From: Endomicrobium sp.
GTDB lineage: Bacteria; Elusimicrobiota; Endomicrobiia; Endomicrobiales; Endomicrobiaceae
Direction of reading: 5' to 3'
NCBI GenBank assembly: GCA_031262885.1
Contig: JAISGV010000003.1
Location: forward strand, 186,001 to 250,000
Length of the DNA: 64,000 bases
In this document: piece by piece, positions 37,688-47,488 of the stretch
Layout of the letters: each line of letters starts with the position of its first letter
Position numbering within the stretch: position 1 is the stretch's first letter
The notes under the pieces: generated by a model
What the model saw: the letters and a program-made list of their open reading frames with translations, nothing else
What the model was told of the DNA's origin: nothing
The model's database searches: none
Made by a program: the position numbers and the translations under genes

Positions 37688-38100
37688 TTTTTTTGGTCTT
37701 TAGTTGTTAATTTAGTTATTGTTGTATTAATTATTTTTTTTTGTTTTATAATACTAGAAACAGCTTGTTTCGCTAATATAACATGAACACCTTTTGAAAT
37801 TTTAATTTCTATAGTATCATTATTTACAGAAATTATAGTTGCATATAATCCTCCAGCGGTAATAATTCTATCATCTTTTTCTAAGTTTTTTAATAGATTT
37901 TGATGTTTTTTTATTTTTTTTTGTTGAGGTCTTAATAAGAATATATAGAAAAATGAAAATATTAATAACAATGGAATAAATTTATTTATAGAATAAATAA
38001 ATTTGCTGTATGATTCCGTAAAAGCTAAAGCTAAAGAAGGACTCAAAATTAAAAAAGATAGTGTATATAATTGTAATTTTAAATTATTTTTTTTCCCCAC
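37684..38100 (-). CDS. yajC: Preprotein translocase accessory subunit YajC
   Basis: Single-span membrane protein associated with SecDF. 138 residues: N-terminal hydrophobic stretch (signal-like), a second span FIPLLLIFSFFYIFLLRPQQKK with the RPQQK hallmark, then a beta-rich cytosolic domain (DDRIITAGGLYATIISV). Next to tgt in many bacteria, as here, with an HD gene overlapping its end. SecD/SecF are not visible in this window. Confidence 0.93.
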   Translation of the reverse strand: MGKKNNLKLQLYTLSFLILSPSLALAFTESYSKFIYSINKFIPLLLIFSFFYIFLLRPQQKKIKKHQNLLKNLEKDDRIITAGGLYATIISVNNDTIEIKISKGVHVILAKQAVSSIIKQKKIINTTITKLTTKDQKK

Positions 38101-38132
38101 TTTATTTATAAATACCTCTCAATTGTTTTATT

Positions 38133-39266
38133 TTATTTATTATTTAAATAATATTTTTCTAAAAAAGAATTTTTAGTTTTTAAAAAAGTATTATTTCTTA
38201 ATGATTCTCTTATTTTAGACATCAAGTCTATCATAAAACGTATATTATGTAAAGATAATAGTGTTAAGGCTAAAATTTCTTTAGATTTAATCAAATAATG
38301 TAAAAATGCTCTAGAATAATTAGAACAGGTATAACAATTACAATTCGAATCCAATGTTGTGAAATCACTTTTAAAATTGGAATTTTTTATATTTAGCTTT
38401 CCAAAATTTGTAAAAATTTGTCCATTTCTACCATTACGCGTTGGTAAAACACAATCGAACATATCTATTCCTAATTCTACACAATTCCATAAATCTTCAG
38501 GCATACCTACTCCCATAAGATATCTGACTTTATTTTTGGGTAATATTGGGACTATTTTTTTTAGAATTGGATTTCTATATTTCTCTTTTGGCTCTCCAAC
38601 AGAAAAACCACCGATAGCATATCCATTAAATCCGATATTTAACATTTCATTTACACTTTCCAATCTAAGATCAGAATATATTGAGCCCTGTATAATCCCA
38701 AATAAAGCTTGAGTATCATCATTATTATTATAAAATTCTTTTTTACATCTCTTTGCCCATCTTAGACTTAATTCCATAGATTTTTTTGCAGATTCATAAT
38801 CTATAGGAAAAGGCGTGCATTCATCAAAACACATAATAAAATCAGCGCCTATTGCTTTTTGAATTTTGATTGATTTTTCTGGAGTAATAAAATGTTTAGA
38901 TCCATCTATATGAGATTTAAATTCTATACCTGCTTCACAACTTTTTTTCAACCTTTTAAGACTGAATGCTTGAAATCCACCAGAATCGGTTAACATTGGT
39001 TTATTCCAAGAATTAAATTTTTGTATGCCTCCAGCTTTTTTTATTATTTCAATACCAGGTCTTAAGTATAAATGATATGAGTTTGATAATATTATTTGTA
39101 CTTTGGAATCGTATAAAAAATTGTTAGTAACACTTTTTATGCTACCATAAGTACCTACAGGCATAAAAACAGGAGTATCTATGATACCCCTTTCTGTATG
39201 CAATTTGCCCAATCTAGCTTCACACTCAGTTGATTGTTTTATCAATTCATAAAAATTATTATTCAT
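38133..39266 (-). CDS. tgt: tRNA-guanine transglycosylase
   Basis: Inserts queuine precursor preQ1 at G34 of GUN tRNAs. About 377 residues when started at the ATG at 39266, just past the upstream HD gene; an in-frame upstream start at 39320 overlaps it. Catalytic TDSGGFQAFSL and GADFIMCFDECTP with the first aspartate, VGEP and GVGMPEDLW, and the zinc ligands CNCYTCSNYSRAFLHYL. Other queuosine genes are not in the window. Confidence 0.96.
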   Translation of the reverse strand: MNNNFYELIKQSTECEARLGKLHTERGIIDTPVFMPVGTYGSIKSVTNNFLYDSKVQIILSNSYHLYLRPGIEIIKKAGGIQKFNSWNKPMLTDSGGFQAFSLKRLKKSCEAGIEFKSHIDGSKHFITPEKSIKIQKAIGADFIMCFDECTPFPIDYESAKKSMELSLRWAKRCKKEFYNNNDDTQALFGIIQGSIYSDLRLESVNEMLNIGFNGYAIGGFSVGEPKEKYRNPILKKIVPILPKNKVRYLMGVGMPEDLWNCVELGIDMFDCVLPTRNGRNGQIFTNFGKLNIKNSNFKSDFTTLDSNCNCYTCSNYSRAFLHYLIKSKEILALTLLSLHNIRFMIDLMSKIRESLRNNTFLKTKNSFLEKYYLNNK

Positions 39267-39267
39267 A

Positions 39268-39915
39268 TTATAAAAATTTATCCTTATTAATGTATAAACC
39301 AAAATTACAATCAAGAACATTGCTCGCTCTTCGACAATAATTCATTCTTGACAAAAAAAATTCGAAATAATCCATGACAGAACATTTCTTAGTATCAATT
39401 TTTATTCTTAATTCTATAGTTTTTCTTTTTTTGTTTGATAAAAGATCTACTTTTTGACAAGCTGCTATTACATTAGATATTTTATTTATATGATACAAAT
39501 CTTCTACTTTTAATCGTTCATGACAAACATCAGTTTTATCGCTAAGAATTAACGCCGCCGCAATAGGAGAGACAGGATCTACTGTTTGATCTTCATGGCA
39601 CCCTATAGCATTTACAACCATAAACACTTCTTCATTACATTTATCTTCTCCTAAAATATTTAAAAACATTATAGCTCCATTTTGATCATGATCTTTTTTA
39701 GATATTATAGTACCAATATCATGTACGTATGCAGCTATTTTAGCTAATTCTTGTTCTCTCTTATCATACCCTAAAAATTTTAAGATATGTTCTGCTGTAT
39801 TTGCTGAATGTATAGCATGTTCCATACCATATTCTGAAGCATTATCAAGAAAATCTAAATACTTGCGTATTTCAGAATTATTTCTTATTTTTTTAAATGT
39901 TAATATATCGTCCAT
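39268..39915 (-). CDS. HD-domain protein, probable phosphohydrolase (paralogue 2)
   Basis: 215 residues. Shares the whole layout of the protein at 36974-37687: H in MEHAIHSANTAEHIL, HD in AAYVHDIGTI, H in IGCHEDQT, D in LSDKTDVCH, and the C-terminal VMDYFEFFLSRMNYCRRAS module. It lacks the first paralogue's longer N-terminal leader and is more diverged. Metal residues are intact, so it is likely active. Substrate unknown. It lies directly upstream of tgt. Confidence 0.83.
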   Translation of the reverse strand: MDDILTFKKIRNNSEIRKYLDFLDNASEYGMEHAIHSANTAEHILKFLGYDKREQELAKIAAYVHDIGTIISKKDHDQNGAIMFLNILGEDKCNEEVFMVVNAIGCHEDQTVDPVSPIAAALILSDKTDVCHERLKVEDLYHINKISNVIAACQKVDLLSNKKRKTIELRIKIDTKKCSVMDYFEFFLSRMNYCRRASNVLDCNFGLYINKDKFL

Positions 39916-39960
39916 TTTAATATATTATACAAATTATATATAGATATATAAAATAAAAAT

Positions 39961-40865
39961 TTAACTTCTTGGATGAAATTTTTTATATTTCTGTAGAATC
40001 TGTTGCTTGCTGATATGAGTATAAATTTGAGTAGTTGAAATTGAAATATGCCCTAATATTTCTTGAACAAATCTGATATCAGCTCCACCCATAAGTAAAT
40101 GTGTCGCAAAAGAATGTCTAAATGTATGAGGAGTAATTTTTTTCTCAATGTTTGTATTTTTAATGATATTTTTAAATTGTCTCCAGAACTCTGATCTTGA
40201 TATTTTTTTTCTTAATCTAGATACAAAAACATTTTCATTTTCATTTCTAATTTGTTTTCTAATTTTTAAATACTTGTTTAAGAATTTTTTTGCTCTTGGA
40301 CTAAAAGGGACTAAACGCTCTTTCAATCCTTTTCCTATAATTTTTAGAAAACATTCCTCAATATTTATGTTTGAAAATTTTAAGTTTATAAGTTCAGAAA
40401 TTCTTAATCCTGCTGCATATAATAATTCCATCATTGCTTTATTTCTAATATTGGTTTCTTTATTTGCTTTTATAGAATTCAAAATTAATTTTATTTCTTC
40501 GAAGCTTAACACTTCAGGTAAATTTTCAGGAAGTTTTGGAGACATTAAATATAAAACAGGAGAATCGTTAGTTTTAATGTAATTTTCATAGCATAGAAAT
40601 TTATAAAATTGTTTTATTGATGCGACAAATCTATAAATTGATCTGGGTTTAAAACCATTTTTCTTTAATTCAAATAAAAAATTAGTAATATTACTATGTT
40701 TAAGATTATAAATTGAAAGTTTTTTTTTTCGAAAAAATTAGAAAACTTTTTAATATCTGTTTTATAAGCTAACAGAGTATTTTTTGATAATCCTTTTTCT
40801 AAGTCTAGATATGTAATATAATTATTTATTATTGTATCTTTTTTTTTCATTATAAAATTGCTCAT
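39961..40865 (-). pseudogene. Second Xer tyrosine recombinase, frameshifted at an A10 tract
   Basis: The N-terminal part (MSNFIMKKKDTIINNY, YLDLEKGLSKNTLLAYKTDI) and the catalytic part lie in different frames. They join at a run of ten A after GFxFFE near 40731: reading A11 (or A8) would continue into [19 protein letters not shown] and [17 protein letters not shown], then the intact catalytic domain with [36 protein letters not shown] and TTQIYTH. Nothing else in the ~300-codon gene is broken. It is either a fresh pseudogene or rescued by polymerase slippage on the A tract. Its intact partner is at 26597-27511. Confidence 0.88.
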
Positions 40866-40883
40866 TAGATATTAATGTCTAAT

Positions 40884-41477
40884 TTAAGTATTAAGAAAAT
40901 AATTGTTTTTTAGTTCATTAGATAAAGTAGTTATACTCCCATGTCCTGGATATATAATAGTTGATGGATCTAATTTTTTAATTTTATTAATTGAATTTAT
41001 AATATCTTGATAATTTCCTCCTTGTAAATCTGTTCTACCTATTGTCCCCGCAAAAAGAGTATCTCCAGTTATAAGCAAATTATTTAATAATATACAAATA
41101 CTCCCTTTTGTATGACCAGGAGTGTGTAAAATGCTAGCAATTACAAAAGAGGCTTTTAATTTTTGATCTGTATTAAATATTATTTCAGGTAAAATGAAGC
41201 TTTTAGTATTACTTTTTAACAATTCTGTATCATCACAATGTATTGCCAATGGAATATTAAATATTTTACGAATTTTATTATTAGCTAAAGTGTGATCATA
41301 ATGTCCATGCGTATTTATAATCAATTCAGGTATTAACTTAGTTGATTCAATAAAACTAATTAATTCTGTTCCTTCTTCTCCTGGATCAATGATAATAGTA
41401 TTTAAACTAATTGAATCATAAACTATATAACAGTTTTCTTTTAATTTCCCAGATATAATTTTTTTTATTTTTATCAT
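40884..41477 (-). CDS. Metallo-beta-lactamase fold hydrolase (glyoxalase II-like)
   Basis: 197 residues. Two-metal site: NTHGHYDHTLANNKI (HxHxDH), HTPGHTKGSICIL, LITGDTLFAGTIGRTDL, YPGHGSITTL. This is the short glyoxalase-II-like/YcbL type. Exact substrate (thioester or other) is unknown. It sits between the frameshifted recombinase and pgpA. Confidence 0.9.
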   Translation of the reverse strand: MIKIKKIISGKLKENCYIVYDSISLNTIIIDPGEEGTELISFIESTKLIPELIINTHGHYDHTLANNKIRKIFNIPLAIHCDDTELLKSNTKSFILPEIIFNTDQKLKASFVIASILHTPGHTKGSICILLNNLLITGDTLFAGTIGRTDLQGGNYQDIINSINKIKKLDPSTIIYPGHGSITTLSNELKNNYFLNT

Positions 41478-41480
41478 TTT

Positions 41481-41942
41481 TTATATAACCATCCATATAA
41501 TATGTAGTATAGTGTTAGCTAACATACCTGCTAAAACATCATCTAATATAATTCCTATACCGTTTCTAAATTTTTGAATATCATATATAAACGATATTTT
41601 TTTTATATCAAAAATACGAAATAAAATAAAGCCTAAAATAATAAAAAATAAAGTTTTTGGCAAAAAAACTAATGTAAAACACATTCCTAAAATTTCATCA
41701 ATAACTATTCTATTATCATCTTTTTTTTTATATATTTGTTCTGCTAAAGAGGATAATAAAATTGAGATTATAGTTAAAACAATTAAATAAATTATTTGAA
41801 TTAAGTAATTATCTGGTATAAATAATTCCCATAAAATAATACCTAAAAAACTAGATAAAGTTCCAGGAATAAATTTTAAATATCCTATTCCAAAGCCTGA
41901 AGATAAAAAAATAATCATTTTTTTTACATAAGAATTATTCAT
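41481..41942 (-). CDS. pgpA: Phosphatidylglycerophosphatase A
   Basis: Membrane phosphatase making phosphatidylglycerol from PGP. 153 residues, hydrophobic. Motifs: IGYLKFIPGTLSSFLGIILW, IVIDEILGMCFTLVFLP, and FRIFDIKKISFIYDIQ then GIGIILDDVLAGMLANTIL. It lies immediately downstream of pgsA, which makes its substrate. Confidence 0.93.
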   Translation of the reverse strand: MNNSYVKKMIIFLSSGFGIGYLKFIPGTLSSFLGIILWELFIPDNYLIQIIYLIVLTIISILLSSLAEQIYKKKDDNRIVIDEILGMCFTLVFLPKTLFFIILGFILFRIFDIKKISFIYDIQKFRNGIGIILDDVLAGMLANTILHIIWMVI

Positions 41943-41944
41943 AG

Positions 41945-42538
41945 TTAATATAAAAGTTTAATTTTATCTCTATAGTATCGTAGTATATAAATACTACCAG
42001 AGTAAATAGTGAATATTACTGCGATTAACATTAACCAAAATGGTATTTTATTTATTAAATATAAAGATTTCAAATTATAATTTAACATTCTTATTATTTC
42101 ATTTAATATTATAATCAATATTATCATAATCGCTACACTGTTTTGTACGATAGTTTTTATTTTGCTTGTTTTATTTATTGAATAAAACATAATTTCTTTC
42201 TTGTTAAGAAAGAGTAATCTAAATATTATAATTAATAATTCTCTAGCAGCTATTATTATGATCATCCAAGTTGGGATTCTTAAAAATTTCATACTTAAAA
42301 AATATATAAAAGCTGTTAATATTAATAATTTATCAGCTAATGGATCCAAAAATGTGCCTAAATATGTTACAGTTTTATATTTTCTGGCTACTTTACCATC
42401 TAATAAATCAGTAATAGCTGCTAAACAAAAAATAAATAGTGCTATTATAATACTAATAATACCACCTAGCTTAACAAAGAAAATAAAAATAGGAATTAAA
42501 AATAATCTTGATATTGTTAATTTATTTGCTAAATTCAA
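41945..42538 (-). CDS. pgsA: CDP-diacylglycerol-glycerol-3-phosphate 3-phosphatidyltransferase
   Basis: Makes phosphatidylglycerophosphate in the inner membrane. 197 residues, multi-span. The CDP-alcohol phosphotransferase motif is complete: LLDGKVARKYKTVTYLGTFL followed by DPLADKLL (DGxxAR...GxxxDxxxD). ATG start 2 bp before ftsK's stop region. With pgpA it forms the phosphatidylglycerol branch. Confidence 0.95.
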   Translation of the reverse strand: MNLANKLTISRLFLIPIFIFFVKLGGIISIIIALFIFCLAAITDLLDGKVARKYKTVTYLGTFLDPLADKLLILTAFIYFLSMKFLRIPTWMIIIIAARELLIIIFRLLFLNKKEIMFYSINKTSKIKTIVQNSVAIMIILIIILNEIIRMLNYNLKSLYLINKIPFWLMLIAVIFTIYSGSIYILRYYRDKIKLLY

Positions 42539-42539
42539 T

Positions 42540-44588
42540 TTAATTATCCTCTTTATTGCTTTTATTTAAAAACTCAAATATTTTTTCATGATTAATTTTC
42601 CATTTATTTGTACCGTTTGGTTTCATTATAAATTTTTTAATCTCAAGAATACTTAATATGTTAGAAGCTTTAGAAGAACTGCCTAAATTTGCTTTAAGTA
42701 AATCTTGAGAAATACGCTTACGTTCATTTATTAATTTAACAGCTTTAATAAAATCATCTTTCACTTTGTTCTCTTTAAACATGGTGTTATTTTTATTGGA
42801 TATAATATATTTTGGTTGTTCATAAACTTTAGGAATACCCTGTTTATTTATAAAAGATATTATTTTTTTTAAATCCATTGGAGAAACATAAGTTCCTTGT
42901 AATCTAATAGGTCTATTTTCTCCTGGTGGTAAAAAGAGGAGATCTCCATTACCTACTAAATTTTCTGCTCCGAAAGAATCTAAAATTACCCTAGAATCTA
43001 TTTTTGAAGCTGTTTGGAATGACAACCTTGCAGGTAAATTAGCTTTAATAGTGCCTGTAATAATATTAACAGATGGTCTCTGCGTAGATAAAATTAAATG
43101 TATTCCAACGGCTCTTGCCATTTGTGATAAACGTTGTATGTAGTGTTCTGTTTCTTTTTGCGCAACAAGCATTAAATCTGCAAATTCATCAATTATAGTT
43201 ACAATGTAGAATTCCTTTTGTTTTTTTAATAAGACCATTTTATTGTTGTATTCTTCTATATTTCTTACAGCTTCTTTAGCAAATTTTGAGTATCTATCGT
43301 CCATAATAGAAGATAATTTTTTTAAAGCTATTACAGCCTCTTTAGGATTTGTTATTATACAAGCTTTGTTTGAAGATGTACAAGGGTTATATAGATGAGG
43401 AATATTTTTGTAGATAAGCATTTCAACACGTTTAGGGTCTATTAACATAAGTTTTACTTCATTTGGGTACGCCTTATATAAAATAGATATTATTATTGAA
43501 TGAATTCCTATACTTTTACCTGATCCTGTGGTACCTGCTATTAGCATATGTGGCATAGTAATAAGATCAGTAATATAACTTAAACCATCAATAGTCTTAC
43601 CTAATGCTAAAGTTAAAGGAGATCTGGAATTTTCAAAATTTCCACTATCTATTACTTCTCTTAAATTAACAATAATTCCTGAGTTATTTCGAACTTCTAT
43701 TCCTATTACAGATTTTTCAGGTATAGGTACAATTCTAATAGCAGATGTTTTCATTGTTAATGCTATATTATCAGTTATGTTGGATATTGTTTGAATTCTT
43801 ATACCTGGAGCTAAAGTTAGATCATATCTTGTTATTATTGGACCAGGAATTATATCTTTTATTTTTGCATTTATTCCAAATTCTTGAAGAGTGTTTTCAA
43901 GTAACCTTGATTTCTTAATTAACTCGTTTTTATTTAGATTTAAAATTTGTTTATTTTTTTCTAATAATTCTATATTCGGTAGTATGTATTGATTTGAATT
44001 AATATTATTAGGTATTTTAGAATTATTATTATTTGCTATGTTTTTTGTAGTTTTTTCAACTACAATGTTTGAATCTTTTTTATAATTTATCAGTTTTATT
44101 TCATTTTTTTTTTTTATTTTATATATAAAATAAAAAACAAAACCTTCAAAAAACTTTAATAAAAATATAAAAAATAATATTATTATCATTATAAAACTAG
44201 GTAATATTCCAAATAAAGTTTTTAACATAAAGAACAATTTATCTCCAATCCATCCACCACAGTATTTATATTTAAATATGTATTTCAAATATGAAAAAAA
44301 ACAAGAACAAAATATAATAGTACCAAAATAATATTTTGTTTTATATGCTTGTTGAAATATTTTTAAAAAAGTAAATTGTTCATCTATGAATTTGAAAAAT
44401 ATTAAAAAAGCGAAAGGTAACATATAAGACGCTGTTCCTAACATTTTATATAATATATTGTAAATAAAAATCCCAAATATTCCAGATTTATTAGGAGAAA
44501 TAAAAATATAAACAACTAATAAAAACAATAAAACTATTACAAAAAAATTAATTAATTCTTTTTTACTTTTTTCATGAGATATATTCAT
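42540..44588 (-). CDS. ftsK: DNA translocase FtsK/SpoIIIE
   Basis: Septal DNA pump that clears chromosomes during division and activates XerCD at dif. About 682 residues from the ATG at 44588 (an upstream in-frame TTG extends to 44618). Four N-terminal membrane spans (~residues 15-165), a short low-complexity linker, then the RecA-like motor: Walker A GTTGSGKSIGIHSIIISILY, ILSTQRPSVNIITGTIKANL, and a C-terminal gamma winged helix (RISQDLLKANLGSSSKASNI). Its recombinase partners are one intact and one frameshifted Xer gene. Confidence 0.95.
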   Translation of the reverse strand: MNISHEKSKKELINFFVIVLLFLLVVYIFISPNKSGIFGIFIYNILYKMLGTASYMLPFAFLIFFKFIDEQFTFLKIFQQAYKTKYYFGTIIFCSCFFSYLKYIFKYKYCGGWIGDKLFFMLKTLFGILPSFIMIIILFFIFLLKFFEGFVFYFIYKIKKKNEIKLINYKKDSNIVVEKTTKNIANNNNSKIPNNINSNQYILPNIELLEKNKQILNLNKNELIKKSRLLENTLQEFGINAKIKDIIPGPIITRYDLTLAPGIRIQTISNITDNIALTMKTSAIRIVPIPEKSVIGIEVRNNSGIIVNLREVIDSGNFENSRSPLTLALGKTIDGLSYITDLITMPHMLIAGTTGSGKSIGIHSIIISILYKAYPNEVKLMLIDPKRVEMLIYKNIPHLYNPCTSSNKACIITNPKEAVIALKKLSSIMDDRYSKFAKEAVRNIEEYNNKMVLLKKQKEFYIVTIIDEFADLMLVAQKETEHYIQRLSQMARAVGIHLILSTQRPSVNIITGTIKANLPARLSFQTASKIDSRVILDSFGAENLVGNGDLLFLPPGENRPIRLQGTYVSPMDLKKIISFINKQGIPKVYEQPKYIISNKNNTMFKENKVKDDFIKAVKLINERKRISQDLLKANLGSSSKASNILSILEIKKFIMKPNGTNKWKINHEKIFEFLNKSNKEDN

Positions 44589-44645
44589 AATATATTTAAT
44601 CTCTATATTTACAAACAATTCAGTAATATTAATAAAAACGTTACA

Positions 44646-45080
44646 TTACTTAACTTTCTCAACTTTAAATAATCCTTGTGACATGGCAACAGGTTGACCA
44701 TTATCTATTAATATTTTAATTACTTTTAACTTATATGGAGTTTTAATTTCATTAATTACTTTCATAGCTTCTATTAAACATATTACAGTGTTAGATTCTA
44801 CTATATCCCCAACATTAACAAATGGAGGAGATAATGGCGTAGGAGCTCTATAAAATATACCTACTATTGGAGATTTTATAGTTTCTAAATTAACAGTATC
44901 CTTAATATATGGGACGACGTGGCTACATTTATTTTCCAAGTCATTATTTTTAATTTCAGTTTTTACTTTTCGTTTTATATGAAGCTTATAAGTATTTAGG
45001 TTAATTTTTAATTCTTGTACATTACTATGTAACATCATATTATAAAAAGTTTTAGTTATATTCTTTAATGAACTTGACAT
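44646..45080 (-). CDS. accB: Biotin carboxyl carrier protein of acetyl-CoA carboxylase
   Basis: Carries biotin for fatty-acid precursor malonyl-CoA synthesis. 144 residues: a basic N-terminal part, a linker, then the biotinyl domain (IKSPIVGIFYRAPTPLSPPFV) with the biotinylated lysine in LIEAMKVINEIKTP. No accC is adjacent, which is unusual because accB-accC are normally paired; it may be elsewhere in the genome. BirA is encoded at 9.9-10.7 kb. Confidence 0.93.
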   Translation of the reverse strand: MSSSLKNITKTFYNMMLHSNVQELKINLNTYKLHIKRKVKTEIKNNDLENKCSHVVPYIKDTVNLETIKSPIVGIFYRAPTPLSPPFVNVGDIVESNTVICLIEAMKVINEIKTPYKLKVIKILIDNGQPVAMSQGLFKVEKVK

Positions 45081-45114
45081 ATAAATTCCTTTGTGTTTTT
45101 TACTATAAATTTAT

Positions 45115-47139
45115 CTATATTGTAATTAAATTTATTTTTCCATTTTTATTAATTTCTAAAACCTTTACCATAATTTTATCACCTTCTTTTAACTTTAAAA
45201 AAGAATATTTTTTGTTAAGGTTAGAAATATGGACTAAACCTTCCCTACCTGGAAAAATTTTTACAAAGGCTCCAAATTTCATTAATTTAGTTATTTCTCC
45301 ATTATAAATTTTTCCAACTTCAATTTCAGATAGCATAGACTTAATATGTTGTTTTACAATATCAACATCTTTTGAAATAAGTCCAGAAATAAATACTTTA
45401 CCATCTTTTTCGACATCTATTTTCACATTATTAATATCTTGTAAATTTCTGATATTTTTACCTCCAGGCCCTATAAGATCTCCAATTTTATTCTTAGGTA
45501 AGGTTAAAGTTGTTAAACTAGGAGCATAATGTGATATATTTTTTTGTGGAACAGAAATTACAGTATCCATAACATCTAAAATAAAAAATCTTGCTTCTTT
45601 AGCTTTATATAATGCTTTTTCTAATGTTGAAATATCAATTTCCATAATTTTAATATCCATTTGTAATGCTGTTATACCTTTTTTTGTACCAGCTACTTTA
45701 AGATCCATATCTCCTATATGATCTTCTAATCCCATTATATCTGTTAAAATTATTTCTTCATTTTTTTCTTTTATGAGACCCATTGCAATCCCTGCACAAC
45801 TTGATTTAACTGGAACTCCTGCATTAAACAAGGCCAATGAACCTCCACATACGGTAGCCATAGATGAAGAACCATTTGATTCCAATATATCGGATACCAG
45901 CCTTATTGTATAACAAAAATTTGATTCTAGTGGGAGAATAGGTTCTAATGCCATTTTAGCTAAATTACCATGTCCTATTTCTCTTCTACTTATAAATCTT
46001 TCATTTTTTGGTTCTCCTGTTGCAAAGCCTGGGAAATTATAATTTAACATAAATCTTTCTTTATATTCTTTACCTAAATCGTCAATTATTTGCATATCAG
46101 AAGGAGTTCCTAAAGTGACAGTTGCTAAAGCCTGAGTTCTACCTCTAGTAAAAATACTTGAACCGTGTGCTCTAGGTAAAATACCCACTTTGCAAGTTAT
46201 ATCTCTTATCTCATCTAGTTTTCTACCATCAAGATGAGTTTTCTTATTAATAATAAATTCTCTGGATTTTTTATAAAAAATTTCGTCTACTATATTACTT
46301 ATAAATAGTATAGATTCTTTTGAATATTTATTCGATATCTCTTCAATTATGCTGTTTTTATTTATATACCAATCATAAGGCTGTTTAGAATTAATTTTTG
46401 AGAGAATCTCATTTTTAATCTCAGATTCAGTAGCATTTAAAGATGGTAACATAATATTAATTTTATTTTTTGAGATTATTTTTTTTTGATATTCACAAAT
46501 ATCTTTTATAGTTTTCTGAGCTATTTTTAAAGCATATATTATATCTGATTCAGGTAATTCTTTGGCATTTCCTTCCACCATAGTTATTGCTTTATCATTT
46601 CCACTTATTACTAAGTTTAAACTACTCTTCTTTTGTTCTGATAATAAAGGATTTATTATAAATTTATTATTAAGTTTACATATTCTTACAGTGGATATTG
46701 GAATGTTAAATGGTAAATCAGAACTACACAACGCAATAGAAGTCCCTAATATAGCAGCTATAATGGGATCATTTTCGCAATCATATGAAAGTAATAAAAC
46801 TGATACTTGTGTAGTATTTCTCCAGTGTTTATGAAAAACAGGTCTAATACTTCTATCTATAAGTCTACTTGTTAATATTTCATTGTTTTTAGGTTTAGTT
46901 TCTCTTTTAAAAAACCCACCTGGAATTTTACCAACAGAATAAGTTCGTTCTCTATAATCTACTGTTAAAGGTAAAAAATCAATATCTGATTTTTGTTCTT
47001 TACTAGCAACAACTGTTGATAGTATTATTGTTTCGCCAATTTTTACAACACATGAGCCATTTGCCTGTTTAGCAATTTCTCCAAATTCTATATTAATTTT
47101 TTTATTATTAAATACAATTTCATCTTTGAAAGATTTCAC
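45115..47139 (-). CDS. pnp: Polyribonucleotide nucleotidyltransferase (PNPase)
   Basis: 3'-5' phosphorolytic exoribonuclease of the RNA degradosome. 674 residues, near the usual ~700. Two RNase PH domains (N-terminal FGEIAKQANGSCVVKIGETI; second with RRHGRGEIGHG-like REIGHGNLAKMALEPILP), then KH (IGDLIGPGGKNIRNL) and S1 (FGAFVKIFPGREGLVHIS). The tail after S1 is cut short (KINLITI). It lies downstream of rpsO, the classic rpsO-pnp pair. Confidence 0.96.
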   Translation of the reverse strand: MKSFKDEIVFNNKKINIEFGEIAKQANGSCVVKIGETIILSTVVASKEQKSDIDFLPLTVDYRERTYSVGKIPGGFFKRETKPKNNEILTSRLIDRSIRPVFHKHWRNTTQVSVLLLSYDCENDPIIAAILGTSIALCSSDLPFNIPISTVRICKLNNKFIINPLLSEQKKSSLNLVISGNDKAITMVEGNAKELPESDIIYALKIAQKTIKDICEYQKKIISKNKINIMLPSLNATESEIKNEILSKINSKQPYDWYINKNSIIEEISNKYSKESILFISNIVDEIFYKKSREFIINKKTHLDGRKLDEIRDITCKVGILPRAHGSSIFTRGRTQALATVTLGTPSDMQIIDDLGKEYKERFMLNYNFPGFATGEPKNERFISRREIGHGNLAKMALEPILPLESNFCYTIRLVSDILESNGSSSMATVCGGSLALFNAGVPVKSSCAGIAMGLIKEKNEEIILTDIMGLEDHIGDMDLKVAGTKKGITALQMDIKIMEIDISTLEKALYKAKEARFFILDVMDTVISVPQKNISHYAPSLTTLTLPKNKIGDLIGPGGKNIRNLQDINNVKIDVEKDGKVFISGLISKDVDIVKQHIKSMLSEIEVGKIYNGEITKLMKFGAFVKIFPGREGLVHISNLNKKYSFLKLKEGDKIMVKVLEINKNGKINLITI

Positions 47140-47194
47140 ATTAAAACTCCATATTAAATTTGAATCAGTTAATTTTATAGATTTTTTTAATAAA

Positions 47195-47455
47195 TTATTT
47201 TCTTAAATTTAGTTTTTTAATCAATGAAGAATATTTATCTTTATTATTTTTTTTAAGATAATTTAAAAATCTTCTTCTTTTACCTATCATTTTAAAAAAA
47301 CCAACTTTTGTACTATTATCTTTTTTAGATTTTTTCAAATATTCTGAAAGATAATTTATTCTATAAGTAAGAATAGCTATTTGTACTTCAGAAGACCCTG
47401 TATCATTAGAGTGTAATTTAAATTGTTTAATTATTGTTTGCTTATTAACTTCCAT
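47195..47455 (-). CDS. rpsO: Ribosomal protein S15
   Basis: 86-residue 16S rRNA-binding protein of normal length. SEVQIAILTYRINYLSEYLK and KRRRFLNYLKK are the family signatures. It is followed by pnp after a 55-bp gap (47140-47194), in which no obvious regulatory hairpin is seen. Confidence 0.97.
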   Translation of the reverse strand: MEVNKQTIIKQFKLHSNDTGSSEVQIAILTYRINYLSEYLKKSKKDNSTKVGFFKMIGKRRRFLNYLKKNNKDKYSSLIKKLNLRK

Positions 47456-47488
47456 TTTAATTGAATACCTCTTTTATTTTCTTATTTA

